Under the pieces are notes generated by a model that was not told the DNA's origin, did not search any database, and was given only the letters and a program-made list of their open reading frames with translations. This document shows positions 19,715-31,664 of a stretch of DNA of 64,000 nucleotides, one piece after another. How positions within the stretch are numbered: position 1 is the stretch's first letter; every line of letters begins with the position of its first letter. Made by a program: the position numbers and the translations under genes. Source of the stretch: Rhizomucor pusillus (taxonomy: Eukaryota > Mucoromycota > Mucoromycetes > Mucorales > Lichtheimiaceae); contig FWWN02000627.1 in assembly GCA_900175165.2 (NCBI GenBank), positions 253,036-317,035 of the forward strand, written 5' to 3'.

Positions 19715-22479
19715 CTATTCATGCAATTGAAGTACAAGGGACGGCGACTTTGGGGCTGTCCAACGTGTAATCCAGTCGATTACTATGTAAAGAATAAAAA
19801 TTATATTTGCATCCTGTTCTGTCCTTTGCTAAAAGACGATATTCACGTACCTTCTTTGTGCCATTTGAGCGAGTTGGCAGGTTTCAAGGTCCAATGATTT
19901 TCATCAGGGAAGAAAAGCAGGCGAGAGGGAACACCACGTCGCTGCAGAGCAGTGAAAGTGGCAAGGCCTTCGCCGTACAACAGGCGATAGTCACGAGCAC
20001 CTTGTATTAAATGAGAGTTAGAACAACGAAATCAAAGATAAGCGTTCGCAAACAGAATATCTACCATGGATGACAAGTGTGGGTGTGTCCCATCGGTGCA
20101 CGTAGTTGGCAGGGTTCCAGCGCTCAATCATCACGCGAACAAGAGGGTTATAAGGGACACCACCGAACTATCAAGATGTACTTGGTATGGGTTTCTCTTT
20201 TCGAACAGAAAACCTTGCTTTTTAATCTTTACCTCTCTTTCATGGAAATAGAGCTCATCGGTTGTGTAGTAACTCTCCAAAGTGTTGAACATACCGTCGT
20301 GATTCACGAACGCTTTGAATCGCTTTTCTGTATTGTGACCGTTGAGCCAATTGATCATGTAGCCTCCGTAAGAAGCACCCAGACCAGCTACGCGCTCAGC
20401 ATCCAAAAAGTCGTATTTTTCGAGACAGTAATCCAAGCCAATGATCAAGTCATGGTATGGATGGGAGCCCCAGTTACGTTGGATAGAATCGGTAAAAGCT
20501 TGACCGTATCCTATCATTGCGTTTTAATGGCTGTAATTTCTTGCCTTGTACTATTTAGTTATTGCATTTACCTGTGGAGCCGTGTGGGTTGATGGCAATG
20601 GCGACGAATCCTGCGCCTGCAAAAACGTGAGGGTTCCAGCGAGTCGACCTTGATTTTCAAACATTTAGTCACATGCTTCTGCTGAAAAACGTTTAAATGA
20701 AATATTTTACCAGCCATCAGTCCATGCACCTTGTGGGCCGCCGTGAATAAGGAAAGCAACAGGATACTTCTGGGAAGGATCGAAATCGGCAGGCTTGATC
20801 AAGAATCCATGCACTCGGTCGCCCAGAGCACCGGTGAATTCGAACTCCTCAGCAGCAGAAAATTCAATCTCTCCCAGACGTTCAGCCAGATCTGCAGCAG
20901 GTCCTTGTTGCTCCAAGTTTCCAGAGGTGATGTTCAACGTGTATAGGACATTTGGTGACTGCATGGTATTCAACGAGAGGAGGAGTAGATCGTCAGCGAG
21001 GGACATGACTTGCGAAACAGAGCCATCTTTAATCAATGTCTCAATATCTTCAGTCTCGAGATCGATAGCGAACAGTTTCTCTCGACCGTATTCCTCTGCA
21101 GTCACATAAAGCGTCCTTCCGTCTGGAGCGACCACAAGGTCTGAAGGGCTTCGGTCCCAGTCGCTTGCAACAGCGAACCGTTCAGATAGGGCTTTGCTGT
21201 ACAAGATGATCCGGTTGCGATCGGATTCGTACTGAGGAACAAACATTTGCAGATAGAATAGATCACCGTTAGGAGCATAGGTAGGAGAGTTGGATGCTGC
21301 AGGAATATCGGCATTAAGGACTTGGAGCTTTCCTTCTCCAAAAGTAGGTACAAGGTAAATATGTCTTGATGTTTGCCAAGCATTGTCTCTGCTCGTAATC
21401 TTTGCAGCAAAAGCGACCTCCTCACCTAAGGTAATGCTTTAGCTTACATAGTATACAGATCCATTAGTGTCCTTTCCTTTACCATCTGGAGAGATATCAA
21501 ACTCGGAAGCACCACCCAATGGGAAATCCGGGCACTCCTACACCAGATAAAGCGTTATTTTACTATTGCTTACAGCAATACAGTCGTTGTGTAAAAGGCT
21601 ACCAACCAAACCAGTGTTCTTCAAGAGGTTTCGAGGTTCGCCGGAAATTTTGTACTTGCCGTCGTCAAGTTCGAGTTGGACAACAAATAGCTTGTTTTGT
21701 TTGTCTGAGCGGAAAGCATCCCAGTGTCTGCGATTGCTCTGGTATTAACAATATGTGGTCACGATCACAAAGTGTTGACTGTTTTACTTGCCTGACCATG
21801 AGGTGGTCGAAAACCAAGCCGGAGCTTCGCTTTGTCGATTCGATTTCCAAATCACGCAATTTGGTATCTTTAAGGGAATCGTCGCTGTCGTACACCCTGG
21901 CAGAAAATACAAGAATGCCTTTCTTATCGTTATATCTGGAACATTTATGTACATGTCTAAGTTAAGTTTTAATTGACAATCGTAATTGGGCAGGCACTCA
22001 CTTGACATTAGCAAACTCGACAGGGAAATCAGTAAGCTTGTAAGCTTCTTCGTTCTTTGCAGCAATATCCAAGACATAAAGCTGGTCCATAGGTTCATCT
22101 TTCAAGGTTTGAAAGAACGCAATGTGGGATTCGTCGAGGAAGAACGGGTCGCTCTGAGAAGAATCGAAAGAAGGCTTCGTCAGCTGCGAGACGGAAGATT
22201 TGTCAAGGTCCACCAAGTACAAGTTTTGGGTTGTCTGTTGTTATCCACAATTATTCTAGATATTCTCACGTAACCATGGCGAGCTTTTACACCTACCTTG
22301 TCTTCCTCAGGATGATATGTCGATTGAGAATATACGACTAGTTTTCCACTCGGTGAGGTTGAAGCTGCGCCGGGACGTGGGAGAGACACCACGTCAACCG
22401 GCTGGAGAAGTCGAGCCTGTGCGATTGCGAAAAGACACAGAAACCACAGCAGCAGCCGAAGCAAGCCGGTAGCCGCCAT
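19715..22479 (-). CDS. Secreted S9 prolyl oligopeptidase, dipeptidyl-peptidase V-like
   Basis: Eleven exons read leftward: 22479-22297, 22234-22002, 21935-21792, 21727-21574, 21537-21483, 21425-20711, 20648-20572, 20510-20233, 20167-20065, 20000-19851, 19782-19715. The product has 719 residues. A hydrophobic leader (LLRLLLWFLCLFAIAQA) indicates secretion. A beta-propeller half (for example SPSGKLVVYSQSTY and SPDGEEVAFAAK) is followed by an alpha/beta hydrolase domain. The catalytic triad is visible: Ser in GASYGGY, Asp in GARDYR, His in DENHWT. The family cleaves dipeptides from peptide N-termini outside the cell. Intron 3 (21791-21728) has a GC donor, GCAAGT, which the frame requires to read VRHWDAF. 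The stop lies only 43 bp from the convergent Mdv1 stop. Confidence 0.93.
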
Positions 22480-22811
22480 TGTGTATACGTGCTGTTGTTG
22501 CAGAAGAAAGAAAAAGTGTCGCTTCGCCCGAGTGCGGCGGAACTGCTTTTTCGGCGCTTGACAAACACGGAAACGGGCTGTCCGTTGTCACACCAGAGGA
22601 GCCGACCTGCATTCTTCCAAATCCAGAAACTGTTTCCTTTTGTGGGAGCATGCGTTTCATGCACACAACAGCTTACTGTAGATATGTGTTTGAGAGAATA
22701 TATCCTCGATCCACAAGCATCCACCCCACAAAGAACCATATTCATAATATGAAGCTATTGATATATTTAATAGCAATGTAGCCGCATATAAAAATGCACG
22801 CGATTATCGAT
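22480..22811. promoter_or_regulatory. S9 peptidase upstream region
   Basis: 332 bp between the LRR gene stop and the S9 peptidase start. It must hold the peptidase promoter and the 3' end of the LRR transcript. No specific site recognised. Confidence 0.4.
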
Positions 22812-25734
22812 TTATTGATGTGAAGTTCCTATGTGCTGCTTTTGTTGCAGTTGTGCTACTATTGTCTCTGCAGACGCGACATCTGTCTCGTTAATCGCAA
22901 TCCCGTCCAAAGTTTTCAGTTTCGGACAGCATTTTACAAAAAGCGCCCGATATGTTGCTCTTCTTTCTTGCCAGTGTGACGGTAGGTTTTGACAAAACTC
23001 GGCATCCCGGGACATCCAGGTACGGTCGTGCTCGTTAGCGAGATAGCGGGATATGCGTTCTGCAAGTACAGACTGGTATGCTTCCGGTGTCTTTATAGGC
23101 GGGTATAACTTTGCTGATATCGGGTTTTGTCTGCCATGCATAGAATGAATACTCTGCTGTTTCAAGGCACTTTTTGCAAACTTACCGAAGGTCAAGGTGA
23201 TGCAATTTTTCGAGTGTGCGTATAGTTTCAACAGTCTCGCTAAGACTTTGAAGTCGATTGTCAATCAGCACGAGTTTCTGCAAATGTCGAAGCTTGCGCA
23301 ATGGATGAATATCCCTGAGATAATTGTGGCTCAAGTACAATGCTCCCAGGTTCGGGACCTGTCGAGAAAAGTCGGACGGCAACTCCTCGATTTGCACAGC
23401 GCAAAGTTCCAGGTATTCAAGAGCGAAAAAGTCGACTACCGTGTCAAGCTGCTTTAGAGCATTTCCTGACAAATATAGCTTACGCGCTCCTCGTAGATAT
23501 CGCAAATTGATTTCGCTAGTGTAAGTTAGTAACCCATCCTTTCCATGGTAATGAAACAATAACATGAACGCATCTTTACTTACACTTTCTGACCACCTTG
23601 ATCGCGCAGAGAGAAACTATCTAGCCGCGAAGTGCAGGACAAGCCAACGATGCGAAGGATCTGATTATCATCAAGATACAGCGTTCGCAAATCAGGGAAA
23701 AAGCTTCCGTCAAATGTTTTCAATCGATTGTAGCTCATACGCAGAATCTTTAGCTTCGCTGCAGGCTCTTCAAGTTGGATCCATTTGACATCGTTGTGAT
23801 CTGTGATACGAATTGGTGTAAATATATGAGAGAAAGGAATAAAAGGATTAACCACATACCCAGATTGAGCACCTTTAGGCTAGGAAGCCCTTCAATGGCT
23901 TCTAGGCAATCAATTCTGTTGAAGGAAACATCCAGTGTTTCAAGGAATTCCCTTCAAAAACAAGTAAGCGATAGTTTAATCCTAATTAACGAGTGAATAT
24001 ACTCACAATCGACCTTTACGAAAGCCAAGATGTCTGATTGCATTAGACCGCAAATTCAAGTGAATTAATCCCTTCATGTTTCGAAACGGTGCGCAGGATG
24101 AAATTTTGTTGTTTTCTGCGTGCAATGTCCTCAAATGATACAATGGATTGATTCCTAAATTACTCATCAGAATCTGCATGCTGGATAAATGCTCCCAGTA
24201 GCGTTACCTTCAAAGTTATCGATAGCATTGTTGCAAATATCCAGATACTGCAAATTACGAAGGTTTTGGAACGAGCTGATATCCGTGAGCCTATCAAGAG
24301 CAACCAATTAAGCATTATGCGACGAACAAGTGTATAATGTCAAGGGCGCCTACCGATTTGATTTTGCTTTGAGTATTCGCAATGTCTGTGGTAGCCGCGG
24401 CATTCGAGAAATAGCATTGTTAGATCTATGAGTGGGATACACTGTCAAAATCAAAAGAAAAGATTGATTGAGTCAAATAAGCAGCATTACACTACAAATG
24501 TCTCCAAGGAAGGTAGAATTGTCTCCAAATCAATCACTGTTGTGAGTTTTCGATAGCTCAAATCCAACGATCGCAAAAATGACCACTGATGGAATGGTAG
24601 AATACTGCGTATGTGCTCGACCACTGCTAACACACCCTGATGATGATCGATTTCTGCCTCGAATTGCAACCTCGAACACAGAGCCTGGATTTCGTCGTTT
24701 TTCTCTTCGCCTTGTGATTTCTGTTGTTGTTCCGTATTTCGACTTTTATCCGGTTCCAGCGCTGTCTCGAGCTGCCCGAGCAATAATCGCTGCGCTTCTT
24801 CTTGTAAATCGTCATCCACACTTTTCACACTTTCCTGACGAGAGGGTGCATCGTTACTAAGATAAGGACTGTCTCTTATGACTTTGATGAAGTCATCGGA
24901 ATCATCCGTATTCGTTTTTGTTGTCGATGGTGTCTGTCCGCCGCTTGTAGGCTGACTGCTGCTGGTAGTGGTAGTAGCAGTAGCAGCACGGCGGTGTTGT
25001 CGCATGGTTTCGTCGTAATCTCGTTTCTTTCGCAAGGCTGCCTGCGCTAGGTCTGCACGTTGCTTTCCCTTGTCTGCATCCATATATAAGTTCCGTGAGT
25101 TTTTGTGAGTCAAACTGGTCTTAAGATGGTTTTGGAGGTAGGAGAGAAGGAAAAGAAGAAATATATACGAATTTCACTTGCCTTTTTTAAAGTGATCATT
25201 TTGAATGTTGCCAGTAGAGAACATGGGAAACGAAGCACCACCAACAGCACCGCGGCTAGGTATCCAATGTGCTAAATTTTCTGCGTCTGATGAAGGCTCA
25301 TCGGTTTCGATCTTTTCGCTGGACATTCGTAATAGTCTTTCTTGGATGGTCGGTTGAGGAGAAGGAGGAGCAGTGTTTGGATGATCCAGTGTATTGCTTT
25401 TATCAGTAGCGTCATTGTTTTGAAAGTATCGATTGTTTCTGGAATCGCTTTGTTCTTCCACAACGTGCGGCGGTGGTGGTGTCATTGAACGCGACATATC
25501 CACATCCTTGTCAGCGTACCGTTCCAAGCTGTCGTATGGTTCGAGATCTGCAGGTGAATCTACACGGTGCGATTGCTTTTCGTCCGAGCTGTTGTCGGGA
25601 TCAGACAACTGTTTGAAGCGATCAAAGTTGAGAGTGACACTTTTTGAAGGTATAGGCGTAGGCTGAGGCGTTTCAGCGTTCTGATTGCCGACATTGTGAC
25701 CTGAGGAGCTGTGCTTCTCTTCAACAGAGTCCAT
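22812..25734 (-). CDS. Leucine-rich-repeat protein, Nud1/Cdc11-like scaffold
   Basis: Nine exons read leftward: 25734-25178, 25114-24491, 24425-24354, 24290-24208, 24154-24007, 23951-23860, 23800-23584, 23515-23186, 23130-22812. The product has 813 residues. The N-terminal ~350 residues are low complexity, rich in Ser, Pro, Asp and Gln with many SP and TP sites. A long LRR array follows, for example LRSLDLSYRKLTTV, LRNLQYLDICNNAI, LETLDVSFNRID, LRTLYLDDNQI, LGALYLSHNYLRDI. It closes with an LRR cap (YRALFVKCCPKLKTLDGI). This arrangement resembles Nud1 of budding yeast and Cdc11 of fission yeast, scaffolds of the mitotic-exit or septation network at the spindle pole body. The identification rests on architecture and the cap; another LRR protein is possible. 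All nine junctions keep frame. Confidence 0.7.
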
Positions 25735-26576
25735 TATCCAGGCACGCTTAGACCAGAAAAGGAGTCTGTGCGTAAAAAACGATATATTGTTTCTCTTCTC
25801 CCGTTACATCAATGTGTTATCATTAAACGACTGCTTATGCAGAACCCCTTACTTGACTTGCTTGTATTTTTAATATGCTTCCCACTTCCTGCGCGGAATG
25901 TATCACAACGACGATTCGGACCAGAAAAGACTGCTTGTACTGAACACTAACACAGAATTACGTAGATGAGTAGATATAGACTTTATACTAAACTGGTTGG
26001 AACGCAAATATCATTATTTAATTAAGAAAAATATGTATGAAACTGGTTTGTAGTAAAGAGACATAGTTTTTAAGTATCTCTGTTATGAGTTTAGATCCTG
26101 CAATTAGAAGTCTTCCAACGATCCCTTCTGGTTTTTTGGTTTCCATTTGTACTTGAAGGTACCAGTATAGCTCCTAGCAATGAGATTGATCGAATCATGG
26201 AAGTACTGTCTTCAATATACGTTTTGATGAAATGATTTACGCATCTGCAACAAGATCCAACAGCACTGTATCCTCTGGCATTTCTGCGTGTGGTTCGCCT
26301 GCAAAAAATCGAATTCATTGTCTATTGCGTAGGACCGGATCGACGACCAAAGCGTTGGAGAAGTTTCATTCTTCTACGTATTCGCTTTCTGATACGTATT
26401 ACTACAACGTTGATTTTCCTTGGACTGCTACCGGATTGTCCAAGAACCGAGAACGGAGCTGTTCGAGATTTATCACAGATCGCATAAAAAGAAACAAATT
26501 TTTTGACTTTGGAAACCTCTTTATTCACACTATTCATCCTATCTTATCGTTTTACATAAAGGTGCGGTTTAGTTCA
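25735..26576. other. Intergenic
   Basis: LRR gene promoter and flank. A plus-strand frame of 116 codons begins with ATG at 26232 and runs into the end of repeat copy B. It has reasonable codon character but no recognised similarity, so I do not call it a gene. Confidence 0.35.
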
Positions 26577-27110
26577 CGTTGAGCAAGCTTCAACGATATA
26601 TCCAGGAACCACCGCTAGGAGGCGGCACCACCAGTCCCCAAAAAGTAGGCGAGATTCTACAGATACAATCTGTATCCTCTTTGCAGCTGCCATCCTTGTG
26701 CAGAGGCATAACATTGCTGATGAAATAGGAGCGTAAAAGCTCGAATATGATCCGGTCTTGAGCACCCTAGACTGCCTGAATTCACCTTGGACTGCTGCCT
26801 TGGATGCCTTGGGTGCCTTGAGAGCCTTGGGAAGTGGGACTTGTAGAAGGAAGCCTTAATCACTGGAAGTGTATGACAAACAGGAACGATACTTAACGTT
26901 CAAAATGAAGCCTAGGATGTCTTGAATGTCATGAATGCCCCAATAACGACTTGACCAACTTGCAAGGGCGGAACACCGTGGGCTTGTTTCCTCACCGCAG
27001 GGCCCTGACCCGGGTTTTTATAGTTACTACCTACCCCAAGCCAACAGGTCGATGGCAGCTCGAATGTGGGGCAAGAGGACAAAAAGGCCGGCACATCAAA
27101 AACAACTCAA
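26577..27110 (-). repeat. Interspersed repeat, copy B
   Basis: Read on the minus strand, the conserved parts come in order. First is a GC-rich block near 27090-27050 (CGGCCTTTTTGTCCTC). Next are degenerate CAAGGCATCCAAGG units near 26860-26780, then CAAGACCGGATCATATTCGAG. After ATACAGATTGTATCTG comes the shared 3' end, GTGCCGCCTCC to GTTCCTGGATATATCG and GAAGCTTGCTCAA (26628-26577). The last ~60 bp are nearly identical to copy C. The block of units shows that tandem short units lie inside the element rather than beside it. Confidence 0.7.
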
Positions 27111-27657
27111 CTTGGAACCCAAGCTGCTGGCCGAATCCGTTGGCACCAACCTGAAGACTTCACCGATGGCCTGCTTTCCTCCTACAGGGCCTAGCCCGGT
27201 TTCCTTTTTCTACATACCCCTTTCATGCAATCGACATCACATCGAAAGAGCATGTTACTACAGCGGGCGTGGGAAGGGCTTAAGGACAGGAAACCGGCAC
27301 ACCAAGCCCACGCGATCTTTTGTCCGGACTTACGCGCGGGGGGAGAGACCTAAAGAATGTTGTGTAGGCTACATCGCTAACAAGAACATTGTTGTTGGTT
27401 TTGCAACTTACTGGAGAGAGTTGGAGTTGACATGTACGGACCATGAGGATCTTTTCCACGCCTATTCCCAAGCTTGACCTCTTGCGAGGAAAAGAATGAG
27501 AAAACCCGAGGAAATATGCCCAGAGGGGGACGCGCGTCCTTTTTATGTCGTGCGTTCATTGGTGATTGTTAAATTGTCATTTTTGGTCATTTTTGTGCAG
27601 ATCTAGAAGTGCATCGCCCAACTCCACGTCGGTTCATGGAGCCACTTGATATATGTA
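27111..27657. other. Intergenic beside mobile elements
   Basis: About 550 bp between repeat copy B and the Tc1-like element. It is richer in GC than its surroundings around 27180-27350. It may be part of an older, unrecognised repeat. No gene seen. Confidence 0.35.
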
Positions 27658-28404
27658 CAGTGCTGGAAGTTGAATTTGATCAGAACCAGCGAATATGGGC
27701 CATTTTCCATGGATTTGGGCCCGATGCAGCGAATGTGAACTACGTTCTCCAATTTAAGCCAAGGCAGCGAAAATGAACCAGCAGCTGTGGAAGTGAGCCT
27801 TGGCTACTGACACGAGATATTCAGCAGACAAAGCATGAATATCATGATAGTTTTATTTCTATCTACAGACCTTTCTCACCGTCAAGACAGCACAAATATA
27901 CTTGTATATTTTTTTAAAAAAATTCATTCGCTTATGCATAAAAGACTGGCAAAGAATGAACAATGATAGAAAACGCGATGGTGAAGTGGCCACAAGATCA
28001 TTTAAAGTCAGCTTTCGAGCTGGATGCAAGGTGTACGCTAAGGTGTGGTTGCTACTCAATGAGGGTCGTTTTAAATCACCAAGTAAAAAAGGAGCTTTTC
28101 TAATAGCAATAAGAAAAAAGTAGTTTAAATTATGATTCCAATAATTATATAACGTTTCTCAATGACGTTTTGGCTGTGCTGCCTGGTGGTGAGAAAGGTC
28201 TGTAGATAGAAATAAAACTATCATGATATTCATGCTTTGTCTGCTGAATATCTCGTGTCAGTAGCCAAGGCTCACTTCCACAGCTGCTGGTTCATTTTCG
28301 CTGCCTTGGCTTAAATTGGAGAACGTAGTTCACACTCGCTGCATTGAGCCCAAATCCATGAAAAATGGCCCATATTCGCTGGTTCTGATCAAATTCCAGC
28401 ACTG
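27658..28404. mobile_element. Tc1/mariner-type non-autonomous element with long inverted repeats
   Basis: The left arm (27658-27880) and right arm (28188-28404) are near-identical reverse complements, about 220 bp each; the left has a 6-bp insertion near its tip plus scattered mismatches. The tips read CAGTGCTGGAA and TTCCAGCACTG, flanked on both sides by TA (27656-27657 and 28405-28406). A TA target duplication and CAGTGCTGG ends are characteristic of Tc1/mariner elements. The ~300-bp centre has no transposase, so the element is non-autonomous. The arms are much longer than in most short elements of this type, giving a strong foldback potential. High arm identity suggests fairly recent activity. 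Confidence 0.88.
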
Positions 28405-28410
28405 TATTTT

Positions 28411-29279
28411 CAAAAATCAATTGGCGTTTCCCAAAAAGTAGATGGCGAGACGTACCAATGGACTCTGGAGGCAATGCGGCAGACAATCTGGCCTAAAGGT
28501 GTTGTGGGTATATTCATCATCGATATGAAAAAAGCATTCGGCGGTGCAATTGAGGATGTGTTTCACGATTCTAAGCACGTCCTCTGTCGATGGCATATAT
28601 CCAAGCACCTTGAAGCAAACATGGGAGGTTGCTTCCGTAAAAAGAGGAAGGAGACAGAAGAACTGCAAGAAGCCGTCCACACGATGGTCTACAACCGTCA
28701 AGCGCAAAAATTTACTGAAATACCGTGCGCTGGCCAATAAGACTTCATATGCTTTTACAAGTGAACTCAAGAGGTCAGGATCATAGAAAAAAGAGATAGT
28801 CCAAAAGAAAGGAAGCTGACAAGAATGTGAAAAATTAGATTTCTGCGAAAACACAACAAGACGACGACGAAGCTCAAAGTAAAGAAACAGAAAGTGTCAG
28901 ACTGAAGAAAGAAAGAATAATAATAGATTATTTCGAAGGGTAATCATTAATTTCTCTGACACTTGCATATCTCCAGCTAAGCTACAGTTTCTCTAGATTC
29001 TTGGAGTACAAGGAGAAATGAGCCGGCTATCTTGCTGGTAATATTTCGAACCTTGGCGTCCGTTCGGCTTCTCGCGTGGAAGGCATGCATTGACAAATCA
29101 AAAATACAACGCAAATAAGGGGCAGCTTATTCCAAACTTTCAAGGTGATAGATGCCGTAATGTGGAAAGAAGTATTGCTTGACGGAGGGATGTATGCATT
29201 GGCCGAAATGCATTCGATTATTTTTCCACAATCCGTCAAGGATATTCAAATGTTCCTCTCTCAGCTTGACGAACTGTAA
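28411..29279 (+). pseudogene. Decayed MULE (Mutator-like) transposase fragment
   Basis: The first part reads GVSQKVDGETYQWTLEAMRQ and then a catalytic-core block: IFIIDMKKAFGGAIEDVF followed by SKHVLCRWHISKHLEAN. This is the MULE pattern of an Asp followed by a C-x-W-H motif. A stop at about 28738 and a frameshift follow. The C-terminal part reads FLEYKEK, a TGA at 29019-29021, then NLGVRSASRVEGMH, a TGA at 29091-29093, then QIKNTTQIRGSLFQTF, ending at 29279. This matches the usual xSNRxESxH-LK region. The N-terminal third is missing, and the remnant begins directly beside the Tc1-like element. It is non-functional. Confidence 0.85.
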
Positions 29280-29518
29280 CGTATTTCTGAAACGATCCGA
29301 GGCACCAAAGCTGTCTGTATAAAAGAATTTTGGGAGGTGAACAGTCAATAAACAATGGGTACGCCATCACTTCGAGAACAGTGCATCAAACAACTTCCAA
29401 GTTGAATCGATGTATCGTGCATTTTTAGGCGCTTTCATATCCACAATGGGATCGGTATTTCGGAATTTACTCAATCTTTTACCATCCTTGATAACTGACG
29501 TGCATATTTAGCTCTATG

Positions 29519-31664
29519 TTGCCTTCCCTCGTTTGCACGATCCAAGTGTAAACGAGAATTTCTATCAAGAATCAGTCCACCGTGACTTTACCGACCTCTT
29601 GCTGCTGCCCACATTGCGCAATGTCGTAACACCTTCCGCCCGCCAGTCCGTTCCTTTGTCCTTTGCCGCTACTCCTTCCGGTCCTTCTCTGCACGCGATT
29701 TGTCGGAAACCTTCCGGCAAATCTGTGACACCGTCCAACGTCGGGATGACCTCGCGCGGTTCCAGGACTTTGTCCTCATCTCTGTGACCCATGGGCTGAA
29801 ATCAGTGATTTCAGCCCCTATGGATATTTTTTGTCAATCTGTCGGACCTGAGCCAGCAAGTTGTCTCTCCTTGGACAGCCTCTATGTCGACTTTGGCATA
29901 GAGTGCTTACCAGATACCAACCTTTCTGTCCTTGGCGCGTGATATCTACCCACACGAACCTCTGTGTTCCACTTCCTTTCCTTCCTTTCCGTGGCTCCGA
30001 TCCCTCGTAGCTATCTGGCTACGTATATGTTCGCAAATTGTGCCCATTGGGCCAGTGTGTCACTTACCGTTTTCCGGCTGGTTCCTCCTCGGTTTGGTCT
30101 TTGGCTGCTGGTGTGGGCGGTATCACTCAGATCCGCGCATACCAGAAGCTCAAAGAACCGTTTTACCTCCGTTCAATCCATCGCGGGAATCATTCAAAAG
30201 ATTTCCGACCATCTACACTCCTTTTCGACAGAGAATAAAACATCCTGGTAAGTTCATATCATCATCTGTAAGTTGCCACAAATTGACAATCTAACGCTTT
30301 CCTTTCGAATTAGAGTGACTTTCTACATCTACTCCACTCCTGACGCTCCGAAACATATGGAACTCGGCGGGAATACCGTATGAACATGATCGACATGGCT
30401 GCCAGCTTTGAACGAATCACAGAGATTTCCTCGTAAGTATTAACTCTTGATATTTATATGTCGTATAATCATCTAACAGATGTCAATTTAGTATGCTATT
30501 TTATGATTACGTGGACTGGTTCCCGACCGATCTCTACTGCCAACTGTGCTGGTCCTACATCGATTGCATGCAATCTGTAGCCAGTACATTGGCATTTATG
30601 CCAAATTTAAGCCCGCAACCTGCACACTTGTCGCTCCTTTCTGTCTCTTGCTACTTGGCGTCTGCTGCATTCAGCGACCCAAGCTACACCACCTTTTGGT
30701 CCCCTGTCGTGCGCTATCTCCGTTCCTTTTCTCTGGGTTCTCCTCTGCGGTTTGTTTGTGCGTTCGTCGTCGACAATGCCTTACAAGTCGCTGTTCCTTT
30801 GGAACCGATGCGCTGGCGCTTTTGGGTTTCTCTCTGATTCCAGGGAATAAGCCCCTGAAGACGTCGTAAGTTGGAAAACAGTTTCTATGTTCTTGGCCTT
30901 TCAGTAATTCCGTTTTTGATTATCATAGTTCCTCCTCCCGAGAGACCCTCTCATGTTGCAAGAACGAATGGAAGGCGTCATTCAGATCCTAGAGGCTTCT
31001 GGCGAGGCTGAGTCGTTGGATGTCTCAAAAGCACATCCAACGAAGGAGGAAGGCGAATGTCGGGCAGCTCAAATCGCTGCTCGATGAGCTCAAGACTCTG
31101 TCGTTCGCTGATGAGGCCGAGTTGCGGTTCATACTGCGCTCCTGTACCACGGCCATTGTGTCGTGGTACTTGAAGGAGAGGGACGTCTGTAACGAAAAGG
31201 GTATGTCCCTTTCAATCTGTGTGGAACATTAAACGAGCACTAACATGTTCCTTTTTGCAGGCCAGGAGTACTACGGCCGTCTACTTGATGAACTGAACAG
31301 CAGTCGGGTGACGAAGGCCCGAACTATTGCGTTCGCATCGTCAGCGTTTGTCGCTTGATGGGTCCTGGTGCTCTTTTGGCTCCAAACGATTGGCATTCGG
31401 TGCTTGTCCGTGTAAGTTCATTAACCACAAAACTTTCCAAAAGGTCGACTCTAATCCCCTTCTATCCGCTAGCGAATGAAGGTCAGCCCGTACAAGACTT
31501 GGGATAAGGCTCTTTAAGAGCATGACGACGTCCGTCGAGCCTTCCAAGAGGCCTTCAAGTCCGTGGATGCTTCTCGTGTAGCTCCCTTGCGGACGTTCCT
31601 TGCGTTTGTCGACAGAAATGTCGAACATTACGACAAGGCTCGCCTTTTGCAAGGCATGAAATAA
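29519..31664 (+). pseudogene. Broken multi-exon gene of unknown family
   Basis: Coding-like sequence is split by five well-formed introns: 30248-30313, 30433-30491, 30866-30928, 31201-31260, 31412-31472, four of them with GTAAGT donors. The frame breaks inside exons. AFPRLHDPSVNENFYQES is followed, one frame over, by FRQICDTVQRRDDLARFQDF and LYVDFGIECLPDTN. In a later exon PRDPLMLQERMEGVIQILEA shifts to QLKSLLDELKTLSFADEAEL within a few bases. The last exon ends ARLLQGMK and a TAA at 31662. Intact splice sites with at least three internal frame breaks point to a once-working gene that has decayed. I do not recognise the family. Its place in a transposon-rich stretch suggests a repeat-associated or lineage-specific gene. 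Confidence 0.5.

Noticed and set aside
21483..21537. Longer S9 peptidase exon using the GTAAGC site at about 21450
   Set aside because: It would insert residues (KGKDTNGSVYY) into the conserved SPDG-EEVAFAAK strand. The GTAAAG donor right after SPDG gives the family sequence.
26232..26582. 116-codon plus-strand frame beside repeat copy B
   Set aside because: It runs into the repeat end and lacks any known motif. Not strong enough to call.
28417..28854. 145-codon minus-strand frame
   Set aside because: It is the antisense shadow of the MULE transposase remnant.
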